NCBI GenBank assembly: GCA_003255025.1
Contig: QANY01005768.1
Span: 62,001 to 126,000, forward strand
Origin: Datisca glomerata
Taxonomy: Eukaryota > Streptophyta > Magnoliopsida > Cucurbitales > Datiscaceae
Length of the DNA stretch: 64,000 nt
Direction: 5' to 3'
Under the pieces are notes generated by a model. That model worked only from the letters and a program-made list of their open reading frames with translations, had not been told where the DNA came from and searched no databases. Of the stretch, positions 23,672 through 36,037 are shown in pieces. Within the stretch, counting starts at the first letter, position 1. Every line of letters begins with the position of its first letter. The position numbers and the translations under genes were made by a program.

Positions 23672-26600
23672 TCAATCAGAGTGAAGATGGTGTTTTCTCT
23701 TTCGGCATCTTTCCACATACCAAGCTGCATGTTTCTTAAGGCCAATGCCAATCATCACCTTGAGACTAGTGAGCATAACATAGGTCACACCAATGAGGAG
23801 GATTGCAGAAAACAGCCTCCATGGCAGGGGCTTGCAAGGAAGGAGAGCAGCATAAACGGGAGTTAGTACTCTGATCACCTACATCCAATCAGATAATTAA
23901 AACCGTTAAGGATACAAATTATAAGTCCAAAAATGATTTTATGGCGTCGAAAAAGGAATGAGATCCTTGAAACCTTCCATGTTTGAGATGAACAAGAAAT
24001 CTAGAACATTAGAATTTATTTGAATGATCTACATTTGCTCATCTTAATTTTCAAGAAAAATAGGTAATCTTTTTTGTTTTGTTATTAACAACGAAGTCTG
24101 GACCATCAACAAATTATCAAATAGTTTAAATCTACCAAGCATAACCTCTCAATTTCACAAGGAAAAATGAGAACCATGGTCGATGGAAAGCAGAGTTTAT
24201 ATGAAAGGACAGCCCACTTGAACACTCACTGATTAAATCACAAGGAGGATGATTCTTATTCTTCCAAGGATTGAGGAAATATTGGAAATAGTAGGTATAA
24301 CCTAATAAGACATGTAAACCAATTTAAAGAGATAGCATTACTATTACCGGAGCTTACCACACAAGCCGGTGCAAGAGGAACAAAGGTCAAATTTTTCTTT
24401 GCATCCTCACTTTGTATATTCAAAGTCTGAAAAATCACAAGGAAATAAAAATTGAGGCATCTGTAGCAAGACACGACACAAAAAAAACAAGATAGAAGTT
24501 TGATATCTTGATATAAATGAGGCCATTAATGGTTAAATGAAAAGATTCAAATTGATACATCTTCTTTGATATAACAAGATCTACCAGATATACACTGTTC
24601 TTAATCAGTTTGGCATACCACACAAATATACCGTTCTTCAGTCACTTTCTTCTTCACGCATGCATTATTTATTCCATTCTCTCATAGAGAATGTATTCTC
24701 AATTTTGACCATATATACTTAGTTTTCCTATACTTTTTTTATCCACCACTTTAATACAATTTAACATCACATTTTGAAGTCCTACTCAAGCTCTGTTAGA
24801 GTTTTATAATTTCTTCAAATTTGAATTTTGGTTGTCTTGCAACATAAACTTCCAAAGGAAATGCACTGTAATTCATACTAGTAGCACCAAAGGAAGGGAA
24901 GAGATTCATGCCTTGCAATTCCTTTACTCTTCTGTTCATACAAAATTCCATATTGCCATCCAAATTTGCTTACTCACTGGAATAGAGCTCTAGACGAACC
25001 CTTTCATTTAAGGAATTACCTACGAATTCAGTAAAGGAAAAACTGAATATCATAAAAGCATATACCTGTTTGCAGAGGTCTTCGAGAAACTCTGAATATA
25101 CAGTGGGTTTTATGCCATTGAATTTCGCTAAGAATGAATGCTTTATTATGTCGATGACCATTTCACAAACATAAACCATGAGAACGTTCTGCAATATACA
25201 GACAAAAATGTATTATGAAAAAGACATGGCATGCAGAAATGAGAAAACTGTCAATGTAACAATTTCATAATTTTAAGAAAGGCAAGTGCAAGTAAACTTA
25301 CGAAAAAAAAACTTTGAAACCAGGGACCTTCAGCCTCCAAAATATTTTGGGCCAATACGAATATGACAAATGCTGATATGTGGAATCTTTCTACAGAATC
25401 TGGCGACAGTAATAGACATGAAGGAATAAGGATGAGAAAAAATAAAATAGTTCCATTACACAGACTCTCTCTTAAACAGACTCTCTCTCTCTCTCTCTAC
25501 ACAGACTACACAAACTCTCCCTCTCCCTCCCTCCCTCTCTCTCTCTCTCTCACACATACTGAAACACACTGACACACACACACACACACACGCAAGGTGA
25601 GCATTAAATCAAAAAGCGGCATCCTATCATCTGTTAACTCTACAAGTAAATATCATTGGAAATGGAATATAAAGCGCGAAACAGAGAGGCCACAAAATCA
25701 GTAAGGGGGAACCAAAAAACAATATGAATAAAACATAAAGAAGATAGGATCACGCTTCCATGACCTAAGTTCTAGCCGACTTCCATCCACACAAGTTTCA
25801 GACAATTAGATGTTTGAGGAAACAAAAGGCAGAAAGCTCAGTTGGAGTCTAAGGAGACCTTAATAATTCGATTGACAAACAGTCTTGAAAAGGCAATGAT
25901 TCAAACAACTAATTGGTTGCATCTCATATTTCATAATAGATCAAATTAAGTTCCCTAAATCATTTTATTTTATTTTGAAATTAAGTTCCCTAGATCAAAG
26001 ATATGAAACAAATTAAAAACAAGATTTTAAAACCAACATTCTTTTAAGAATTTTATTATGTGCGCGTTAGTTTATGGGTTTTTGAATACTACTACTAAAC
26101 ACATTTTCAGGTACTAAAATTCGTGGAAAACAACATTTTCCCTTGTTCACTTTTCCGAAAACATGTTCCAAATCACAAACCATGCGTACCTTTAATTAAC
26201 TCAATCCAATACCCTAGTACCAACTTTCTTAAATCGTAGCAGAGACAGAATACGGCTAGCGGACAAACTTTTCCAATTCCTAATATGGTTTGCAGATCAT
26301 TAGCAGTTAGCAGAGAAGTAATGATGCTTGTATTCGCACTATGCCAGTAAAGCAGAGAAATTACCATTGATGCATGTCAACAATTGATAGCCAACAGTTG
26401 TTGAAAAATGTAAGTAACCAACAAAATCTTGTAACTGATCATTGAACATAAGAAGAGTTGAAGATGAAGCAGCAAAACTTACCAACGTAAACCAGATTGT
26501 GAATATTGTCCTTACTGAAACGCTTAAATACATTGCTTTTTATCTCAGCAAAGTTGTTGGATACCAGTAATGCAAGCAGGGCATTATTATGAGCGACAAT

Positions 26601-29600
26601 ACAGGTTGATAAAGTAATTGCCTGAGCTAACAAGATAAAAGAATGAACAAGTATGGAGTAGTTAAGGAGCCAAAGGAGAAAATATTATGATTCTAGATCC
26701 CAAAAATTTGTAACCATGTAAAGTAAGGATATTTGAAGCAGCAATAGCTAAAACTTGGTCAAAAATAAATCTCAAAATCCAGAATCTGAAATTTTCTGGT
26801 GGACAATTTGCAAGTCCCTCTGATGAATTAAATAAAGTCTGCAGTACATCTCCACCAATACTTTGACAGAGTTTATCAAATATCTGAAGAGGGGCAAGAA
26901 TGAAAACATTACTAATTCTAGCCACACATAATTCCAAAATATCCCTATTAAGGAAAAGGACAACAATTTTAATATACGTCCAATTGAGAATTTCAATTAA
27001 CTTATAAACGTATTTGATTTCAAATACAATCTATAATTCATAAAAAACATCTATGATCTATTATCTATAGTAAAAATATATAAGTATAGACGCCGGGGAC
27101 ATTTCATAAACATTTCCTTCATTTTTTCCATTGTTCCCAATATTGTCTTTATTGAAAATTAATAAATGTATTAAAAACACAGCACAATATACTGCATAAC
27201 AAGCATTTAATTCAATGCATATAACATTGATGTACTTATCACAGGCACAAATACTTTGACCAAATTAAAAGGTTACACGTACTTGATTAATTCATGTAAA
27301 ATTTATATTAATGAATTCCTGACAGCGATCAGAAACACCTATACCATGTAATAATTTATTTTTAATGCAAAGTGTGGAAGTTAAGCGAATTTGATATTTA
27401 ATCAATCTAAAGAGAAAAGGAAGAGTTATCATTTGTCCTCCATCCAACCACTCTATTGAGTCTCTATCGTCCTCTTCTGACTTAAAAAAGGCGAGCAACA
27501 AGAAGCATATAAAGACACTATCTCAACATTGTTCATATAATCACAACCTTTGAATACGTATGCTTGATCGCCATTTTCAATGTGCAAGCACATAATAGCA
27601 TTACAAGATTAGGAAAATGTAACGGATCAACTGACGTGCAGCATACATAAAATTTCGTAAGTCCATTTTGATGTTGATCATAATCTTTACAGTGAAGCAA
27701 AAAATTATAAGATAAGGACAAACTTCAAGAAATAGAGAATTGAAAGAATAAATACAAAGTTCACTTGAAACTTATTTTCTTAACACGGATATATATTGAT
27801 ACTTCTTAACTCACGCCACTAACTCGTCGATTTAGAAATTAAAGAAAACCCCTTACTGCCAAATATAAGTAATAAAAAAATGTTATTTGTCTTTCAAGTT
27901 TATGCCTCAAATGACAATCAACTAAGACAAGAAATGACTTTCCTCTACAACCACCTCCCAATTGTTTTTATTGATGATTTACAATTTGGGTCCAAGTAGT
28001 CATACACTCATAAGCAGAAACTAACAACAAATTAATTTTACTGATCAGAAAAATAACAAATCAACTTTAACTCATAGTGGGCAGCCAGATATATTAAGCT
28101 AATAATAATTCCATCGTTATCAGCATCATAAAAGCAAATAAAGGGGTGCGATTGAAAAGACGAATAAGGAAAAAAGACGGTAATAAGTTCATAACCTTGA
28201 TCCCATGGATAAAAACAGTTAGAAGGGATGAAATGTGAATTGCCCATAGCTCATGTTTTTTCAACTAACCTCCAACACATTATAAACAACGTACAATTTA
28301 AATGTTCCTTGACCTCGAATCATGTGATATATTAAGCTGATATCTGAAACAAATAAAAGTTAGCAATTAGTGATGGAAGTGGTGTACATTTACATTCTCG
28401 TCAAAAAAGGCACATTTAGATCATGCCACCAATATAATGCATTACGATTAGCAAGACCTTCCAAGTAGAATAAAGGGATACCTGTCCACTGTAAAAGAGT
28501 CACTCCAAAAGCCATTATAACCAAGCAGCCAAAATCAGACAGCTCCTCTGTAGAAGGCCTCTGGAACTGCCTGCCATAATCATGGTTAGGTTATTTTTAA
28601 ACTCACACATGCATAACCCCCCCTTAACTTACTGAAAGATGGAGATGCTAACAAGACACTCAAAGCAGCAGCTTAATCAACAACAATTCTGATGCTTCAA
28701 GAGGATAACATATCTGTCAACTTCATAGCATCTTAAGACAGAAACTACTCATACAGCTCAGTTCAAATATAAAAAAGGACAAACTACTAGCACAACAAAA
28801 GAAGTACAGTATAAAAATAGTTCTTCAACTATTCCACCCCGGATAAACGTTCCAGCAATTAACTAGTTTTGAAGATTGCTGAGACCCAGTTCTATAGAAG
28901 GGAAGATACTCCCCAATTAATATAGAAAGAGAAACATATATATGCGGAGAAGGGTAAGACATATATATAGGACTAGGAGATTCCTTGTCTAATTTTTTTA
29001 ACATAATTAGACCTTTGTAACCAGATTTATAATCTGGATTTTTTCTATTGATAATATCAAGATAGAGAATCAATTAGTTCTCTTCTCTTAAACACAAAAA
29101 AGGAAACAAATGCATAATAATTTTTTGTCTATATGCATCCGGCATGCCTAAACAAGAGTCTACCAGTCACGCTTGCGCATTAAGCAGTAACGTAAAGAAT
29201 CTGGTTAGCTGATTTTTAGGAATATTAATATAGATGTATACCGATAAAAAAATAATAAAGATGTTCAATAATATGAGCAATACATAATATTTGTTGCTTT
29301 AGTCATAGAAAGGAATAGAAGAACAATAACGAACCTCATCTTCAAAAGCCCCCAAAAAGCTATCACCATCCTTGTAGGCATGATGGTTAACAAGGAGAGA
29401 AATGAGTCAATGCAGACGAAGAAGCCAACATCAATGAGCTGCAAGAACTTATAACATTTGAGAATGTTCATACAGGGACAAGTGGATTTCATGCATTTAC
29501 TTTTGGAAAACAAATTATTTTGCCCAACAATTGTCATCGCCCTCTACATAAACAACCCCCCCCCCCCCCCACAAAAAAAAAAAAAANAAAAAAAGAAATA

Positions 29601-31504
29601 AAAAAAAGAACGTAAAAAGATCAAAGGAAAAGTTCGATATAGTTGATGTGTCAAGAGGAAATAAAAGAAGCAAGAAATGGTAAACTAAAATAGTCCCACA
29701 GAAAATATCAAAGAGATGCAAAAATTACCTAGACAGATATTTTTTTATGTATCTAAGCGCATGAGTAACTGGTTGCATCTAAATAATCAAAGGTCATTCT
29801 CATAAAGCACTTGACCATACATTAAGTTAGGCCTTCTCTCAAAGGTTCAGAAAAAGAGTAGAGAATACCAGTTCACATCTCCATGGCAGGCGAAAGATTG
29901 TGTCATAAACCCTTTCTCTTTCTTTCTCATTACCAGAAGTTGTTGTGCGACGTAATGAATTTCCACTCAACATTTCTTCCATGAAGTACTTCACTGGTGA
30001 CTTCTCCACTGGAAAGATACCTGACATCAAAATGCAGCACCATTATGAAGGAAAGAAAGAACAAAAAGGAGCGAACCAGAAAGACGAAACAAGAACTACA
30101 AAGGTTTTCAATTCGACTCATTTTTATTAAAAGTACAAAAGATTGGGAATAAAAGGGCCCGTGTTTAATAATTCTCTTGGTCCATAACTTTTTAGAAAAT
30201 ATACATATTATGAAGAGACAATTATACACTAAACAAAAAAAGGATATAGAAACTATGAATTATTCACGGACTGTCACAAAGCAAATTTAGGAGATGACAA
30301 AGGGTGCCTCTGAAAAAATAACTAGAAACAAAATAACACAATTAAACTTCTGACGATTTCGCGCTTTTAACAATTAATACTACATAAATATCGACCACCT
30401 ATTCCACTGCATAGTTCCAGTAGATTCACAACAACATTAGGCTAGTAATGCTAAAAGGTCAATTAGAACAAAATTTTGAAGCTTCTCAAAGCAATATCAA
30501 CCTGTCACAACCGTCAAAATGACACATTTTTTTACAGTAAATCAGTTGTTGATGTTAATTCAGACATCGACAACTATAATCTAAGGGGAAGCAAAACCAG
30601 ACATTATCTTTTATCTGTTCTTCTCAATTGCTTCGCCAATTTATTTTCACATGAAATATGAGAAAGCTTGATATTTCCTTGACCAAATTAGATTATTTTT
30701 AAGCTAAAAGGACGTCCTAAACAAATGGGAATACCACCTTAATACACACAAACCACAATCTATGGAAGTACTAAAAATTAATAGAATTCATAAAAGACAG
30801 TGAGCAAGTGACATCCACTCACAGTGGGGATCCTCGGCCATGAGCTGCTTCCAATCTAGCGACTCAGCAGTCTCCGATCTAGTAAAAGTACTCCCATTCG
30901 GCTCGCTTCTTTGTTTACACTCGGCATTCCCTTCCGTTCGACTTTGTTCGTTCCCATCAATATCGATCATCGGTGCCGCATCCTCTACATTCACAGTCCT
31001 CTGCCTCAACTCTCCAAAATTGAACCTCTCTCCACGCAGATTCTGAAACTCTGGCGCCACCGTCTGCATCACCGCACACACATTCTCTGTACTTTCCTCC
31101 GGCATATTGAAGTCCTCACAAAAAACAGTCCCAACACTACAGCTCTGATAATTCACTACCAGGTCCAAACCATAAGCAGAACAACAGTCTCTGTCTGCAG
31201 AAAACGTTTCAGTATATTTTGGCTCATCGACAATGGAACCGGAATCGATGCGCTTTTCGATGATGGGATCCTCTGGAATTGAGCAATGAATCGCCGCGAC
31301 CGTCTTCTTCGTCTTCTTCGGACCTTTGTGTTTCCGCTTTTTCCGATTTGGCTTCTCCATCGAAGCTGGAGATTGAGGTTCTTCTACGCCATTCTGAGTT
31401 GGATAGGATTCTGACTGGTAGAACAAGGATTCGTCTTCTTCAAGACAACTGCTTCTACCAAGAATCTCGAAGGAAAGCTTTCTACCCGCGGATCTCAACG
31501 CCAT
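23672..31504 (-). CDS. POD1: POD1/TAPT1-family ER membrane protein
   Basis: Homologue of Arabidopsis POLLEN DEFECTIVE IN GUIDANCE 1, a multi-pass TAPT1-family protein of the endoplasmic reticulum that acts with calreticulin 3 in pollen-tube response and embryo development. Exons (minus): 30823-31504, 29869-30020, 29335-29438, 28482-28570, 28270-28343, 26733-26883, 26483-26650, 25302-25399, 25066-25188, 24358-24426, 23672-23878. Phases agree throughout, giving 638 residues. Start chosen at MALRSAGRKLSFEILGR, the family N-terminus. The first ~230 residues are a variable, soluble, basic/acidic region (NRKKRKHKGPKKTKK). Then come PVKYFMEEMLSGNSLRRTT, ERERVYDTIFRLPWRCEL and membrane segments (DVGFFVCIDSFLSLLTIMP, ITLSTCIVAHNNALLALLVS, FHISAFVIFVLAQNILEAE), ending RKRKHHLHSD. 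Intron 6 (26651-26732) is AT-AC. No lesion is seen, so the gene looks functional. Confidence 0.93.
25471..25591. repeat. Compound CT/CA microsatellite in POD1 intron 7
   Basis: Runs of CT, CCCT and then CA/AC units inside the intron between the exons at 26483-26650 and 25302-25399. Confidence 0.95.
26651..26732 (-). other. POD1: U12-type AT-AC intron in POD1
   Basis: On the minus strand the 82-base intron starts ATATCCTTACTTT, matching the minor-spliceosome 5' site, and ends CCTTAACTACTCCATAC, with the branch motif TCCTTAAC ten bases before the terminal AC. Joining here restores the family sequence AASIVHSFILLAQAITL across the junction. The only GT-AG alternative (donor 26714, acceptor 26627) keeps frame but replaces conserved residues. 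Confidence 0.9.
29557..29612. other. Poly-C/poly-A run with an undetermined base
   Basis: About 15 C then a long A run with one N at 29587, in the POD1 intron between exons 2 and 3. Likely a sequencing stall or compression. Confidence 0.9.
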
Positions 31505-31569
31505 GGCTAACGAGAAATTCTTTTAAACAAAGGATAATCAAGGCAGAGATGAGAATTTTGTAAACGAAG

Positions 31570-33650
31570 TAAATGGGCTTCCTTTCTGAAGTAAGGTAAT
31601 TCTCGTTTAAAAATGAATTTTTGAACTGTTAAAAAAAAAGAGTTTTTGAAAAAAATTGAAGAGAACTTGAGAAGGACCCAGAAAGTGAAAAGTTAATTTA
31701 GGTCTCCCTAACCTTCTTAGCGAAATGTGATTTTTTTCTTACAGCCGAGAAAACTAAAATCTCTCTCTTCGTCCAAAAAAAAAACTGAAATGTCTCATGT
31801 TAGACATTGGTTGAGTAAAAAAATTACTTTTAATCAATAGTCTATCATTGTGCAATTCTAATTTTTTTACTAGACCTAAGTCTATAAGTCATCAACTTTA
31901 ATTAAAAAATTTAAACCAATGGGTAACTTGATATTTTTCTTGAAAAAAATGTTGAATTTCGTTAAAAATAAAGAGTTTCCTCAACTTATTTTTTTTACAC
32001 TGAGCTATTTATCATAATTTCTCGAATTGAAAAAAAAACAATTAAAAGAGAAATTACGGTGGAAAGACTGTAATAAAGAAAATATGAAACTAGACTTTTG
32101 TATAGTTTTTAACGAAGTATAATTTTTTTATAGGAGAAATGATTAAGTTGCCTCTAATAAACAAGTAGACTTGAACCTTTGTTCATCACCCGATCAATTC
32201 GATTAGGCACTCATCATCTATTTTCATTGTTCACCTCTTTGACAAAAAAAAATCATTTTTCAACTCTTTCCAACATGAAGAGAAAAAGACTTTGCCCTCC
32301 CTCTCTTTCTATCCAAGAGATGAAATTAACACTTGCTACATCGCAATATAACAAAAACTTTTGGCTAGACTATGGTCTAGTAGTCATCATGTTCAGTAGG
32401 AAAACATTCGAATAAAATGGTTAGTCTTTTTTTTGTTAGAAGGTAAATATATTTAACAAAAAAATTAAACTTATACAAGGGTCATACCCCCAGGTATACA
32501 ACATGTACTATAGTGCTAAGTTTAAAGTAGATACAAATATGGAAACACGTTATACTGTAGAAACCAGGAGCACACGTGCATGAAAACCACATCAAAATGA
32601 TCACACAGAGCGAAGCAAGTCAATGAAATCTACATATAACCAAAGCACAGAAAAATCAAGGTGCACCGTAGTAAACAACACAGCTAGCCTAAACACATAG
32701 AAATTAGATAACCAAAAATCAAGGTGCACCACAATAAAGAACACAGCTAGCCTAAACGCATAGAAATTAGATAACTAAGAACCAAGAAACGAAAAGACCA
32801 TCAGTACCTCAGAACCACTAAGGTAAGCGACATCACCAGGAAACCCTCGGTGATGGTTGATTCCCAGGGAGATTTTTAATCTCGTATGGTACAGCTCATG
32901 CAACTGGTACATCACACTCCTCAGCTCTGGAAGATCTCTCTCAGCAACTCAGACAACCAGTATTAAGAATCTGCACCTCTAGAAAATCTTTGAGATACAG
33001 GAGCAGGGGAATCGTGGAGGCAGACAAAGAAGGAGCAAGGCCTCTCTTTGAGCATAGGTAAATTCCTAAAACGGTTGAGACAGCGATGAACTTAGAGGAG
33101 GACACCTGTGACCAAAAACAATATAAACATAGGCGAAAAACCCAGTCACGAATGCCCTCCATTTTTCCCACGATGCTTGAAAAACCAATTCGGGAGACGA
33201 GATTCTAAGGACACCGATGCTTGCTTCGTGTCTCACCGGAACAACCATGGGCTCATTCTAGACAAACAACCCATTCGAATTACGGTGTAGACTCCAAATC
33301 TGTCAAACCTTCCAAATCATCGCCCGTCTGCGAGAGAATCCAAGAAGGTAAATAACTATACCAAAGCAACTTACGTGATGGCCGATGAAAGTCCAGTCAA
33401 GAAGAAACAAAGTAGTTTGTGAGGCACCCAGAGAATGGAGGCTACCCTGGCGTTGAAAACTTGAGCAGCCTTGGAACAAATCTTCCCACACCTCCATACA
33501 CCATCGCCAGTTGGGAGGTAGAGCTCAACCTTGAGCTCTGAGCTCAGGGTCGAGCTCGACAAAGATCTATACACTAAAATCCTTGACAGTTAGGATTTGC
33601 TTTAGGAAAAGTCTCTAGAGAGAGATGAGACCTTCTCATGGGTTAGTCTT
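31570..33650. other. Spacer with a 63-bp tandem duplication and unclassified repeat
   Basis: A 63-base unit is duplicated at 32651-32713 and 32714-32777 (landmarks TCAAGGTGCACC and CACAGCTAGCCTAAAC). From about 32400 to 33640 composition is less AT-rich. Minus-strand frames (33570 down to 32941) read fairly openly, for example VVPVRHEASIGVLRISSPE and ASWEKWRAFVTGFF, with stops and frame changes. It may be a decayed retroelement, perhaps a LINE 5' region, but I cannot assign it. Confidence 0.4.
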
Positions 33651-34919
33651 TTTCTCTTGTAAAAAATATCAAACTTCGTTTAAAAAAACAAAACATCTTA
33701 AAATCTATCTTTTCTTTCTCAAAAGATCTCTTCATAAAAATCCCTCCTCTAAAAATGGTAAATGCAAATAACATGTTAATAGTTTGCGTGGTTGCCATAA
33801 TATATTTTATTTTTTTATTTTTTTATATTTCTATATTTTGAGAAATTGAAAAAAAAAATCAATATGTTAGGTAAAAATGTTAAAACTAATGGCCAATTGA
33901 CCTCTTCTTAAACTCCATTCACTTTTCCTCCATTTTCACTCCTTCATTCTCTTCATTTTTCGACTTCATCAAATAGCTTTCCTCCATTTTTTACATCTTT
34001 TATAAACAAGCTCATCAATTCCCTTCATTTTCTTCATGTAAGTTAACTCAATGAATGTATAACACAGCTCAAAATTGGAAGGAAAACATCATTCGTTCTT
34101 CAGTCTCTTGCTGAAATTTCTTCCCAATAATTTAGATTTCTGTTGTTTTTTGGTCTTCTTGGTCATTTTTAATTCTCCATAGGGCCATATCTTTCCATCT
34201 CTTCATGATCTCAAGCATTTAACAAAGAATTAAATTGAACAATATTAAAATGATCTCACCTAAACGTATTATCAATGCAAGAAGAAAATTCCCTCATGTT
34301 GTAACTAATGAATTCTAATGCGCAAGATAGTGATTATGCATTCCATATATCTTAGCTGGTAACAACCATAAAAGACCAAAGAACTTACTATGTTTTTCTC
34401 TTTATTTCTAGCTGTTCGAAATTCGGATCATGACCCCCATCTGAACCGATAGTGAAGAGTAGCGAATGGTAGCTTTTCAATATTTGTGAAAACCTAATTA
34501 TCACATAAAGCTGAAAACTTCTTAAAGAAATCACTACTTCACAGTCGAACAGAAAAGATGTGATATTTAAACTGGTAGAGAATCCTATAAGAAAATCACT
34601 TATCCGACATTAAAATCAAGTTCACATACAAAATTGACTATTAGATTGTGTCTTGTGAAACAAGTAGGAGCTTTGATTTCATGATTCACTACACGTGACT
34701 CATCATTGAAAGATCTATTTCATTGTAAACAAGATTACTAATGGGTAATTTGTAAAGTCATGCTTTTTCCAGGTTTGGTTAGGAAAATTATACCCCTTTC
34801 TCAAATATCCGAATATTATACTTTTGGTCCACCAAATTAAATCAACCACTTGAAATCTCTATCTTCCATCATCATCTATTTTCCCTTCCCAATGTACATA
34901 TCAAATCAATATTATCATC

Positions 34920-35345
34920 TTTTCTTGAACGTGACTACTTGAAGGGTTTAAGTAGTTGTTTATGACTACTTGAACCCTTCAAATAGTTATTTTTTTGTGA
35001 GTCAACAATTCAGACACAAGGTGATTACTTGAAGAGTTCAAGTATTTTTATTCTGCCAGTAAGCAATCGTGTAATTACTTAAACTCTTTTCTGCGTCCAA
35101 AAAAATAGGAGAACGGGAACGTTGAGTACTTGGAGGGTTCAATTAGTTTTTTATGAGTACTTGAATCCTTCAAATAGTTATTTTTTTACCAGTCAACAAT
35201 CCAGACACAAGATGACTACTTGAAGGGTTCAAGCAGTTGTTTATAACTACTTGAACCATTCAAGTAGTTATTTTTATTTTTCCATAAGCAACCGGAGAAT
35301 TACTTGAGTCTTTTTATGCGTCCAAAATAATAGGAGAATGGGCCC
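34920..35345. repeat. ~220-bp duplication rich in the palindrome ACTACTTGAACCCTTCAAGTAGT-type motif
   Basis: Two head-to-tail copies (about 34928-35117 and 35128-35343), each ending with TGCGTCCAAAA...ATAGGAGAA. Each copy contains several forward and reverse occurrences of TACTTGAAGGGTTCAAGTAG, which is self-complementary, so the region can form several small cruciforms or hairpins. A separate pair of related segments (TAGCTGGT.ACAACCAT.AAAGACCAAA) lies at 34353 and 35681. Confidence 0.8.
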
Positions 35346-35974
35346 GCCATGCTGAAGAAAAAGAAGAATAATAATGAGTTTCGTTGAAGAAGAAGAAGAT
35401 TGTGTCTCGTTAATGAAGAATAATGGGTCTCGTTGAAAAAGAAGAAGAAAAATGGATCACCGTCTCACTGAAGAATCATAGGGTCTTAGTGAAGAAGAAT
35501 AAGAGGAGGAGGGGGATGTGTGCATTGGGAAGGGAATATAGATAATTATGTAATCATTATTAATGATTACATAACATGAGTCATTTCTTTTACTCTCTTT
35601 ACACTTACCTTTTTTCACTACCTTAAACATTTTCACATTTTTTTGTTGTAGAGAACAAAAGTATAATGTGACAAAATGTTTAGCTGGTGACAACCATGAA
35701 AGACCAAATAGCTTATTGTGTTGTTTTTCACTCAGTTCTTTCCCTTTTTCCCACCCTTAAACAATATATCACATTTGTTTTGTTGTTTTTGTAGGGGAGC
35801 AAAGTAGAAAGATGAAAATAAACCAGCCAATTGACAGCAATTTTTCCTTTTTACTCGTGAATATGAACTAGGAATAATTGTATTGTACGAACAGCTTTCG
35901 ATCCTCCCAAAGATATAGGAATGTTCAGTTTTTGTCACTTTTCACTTCTTACATTTTAAGTGCCATTATTTCAA

Positions 35975-36037
35975 CTCCTTTATATTTGTCTCTCCCTCTC
36001 TCATTCTTCCACCAACCTCTCTCTCTCACCTGAAATC
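35975..36037 (+). promoter_or_regulatory. Probable core promoter and leader of the ANTH gene
   Basis: TTTATATTT at about 35979-35987, followed by a CT-rich leader (TCTCTCCCTCTCTC) ending just before the ATG at 36038. This resembles a plant TATA plus pyrimidine-patch start region. Assignment is by position only. Confidence 0.4.

Noticed and set aside
26627..26714. GT-AG intron between POD1 exons 6 and 7
   Set aside because: It keeps frame but deletes the conserved SFILL segment and adds a non-family ILTLH; the AT-AC sites 18-24 bases away fit U12 consensus and restore the family sequence. Kept only as a possible alternative isoform.
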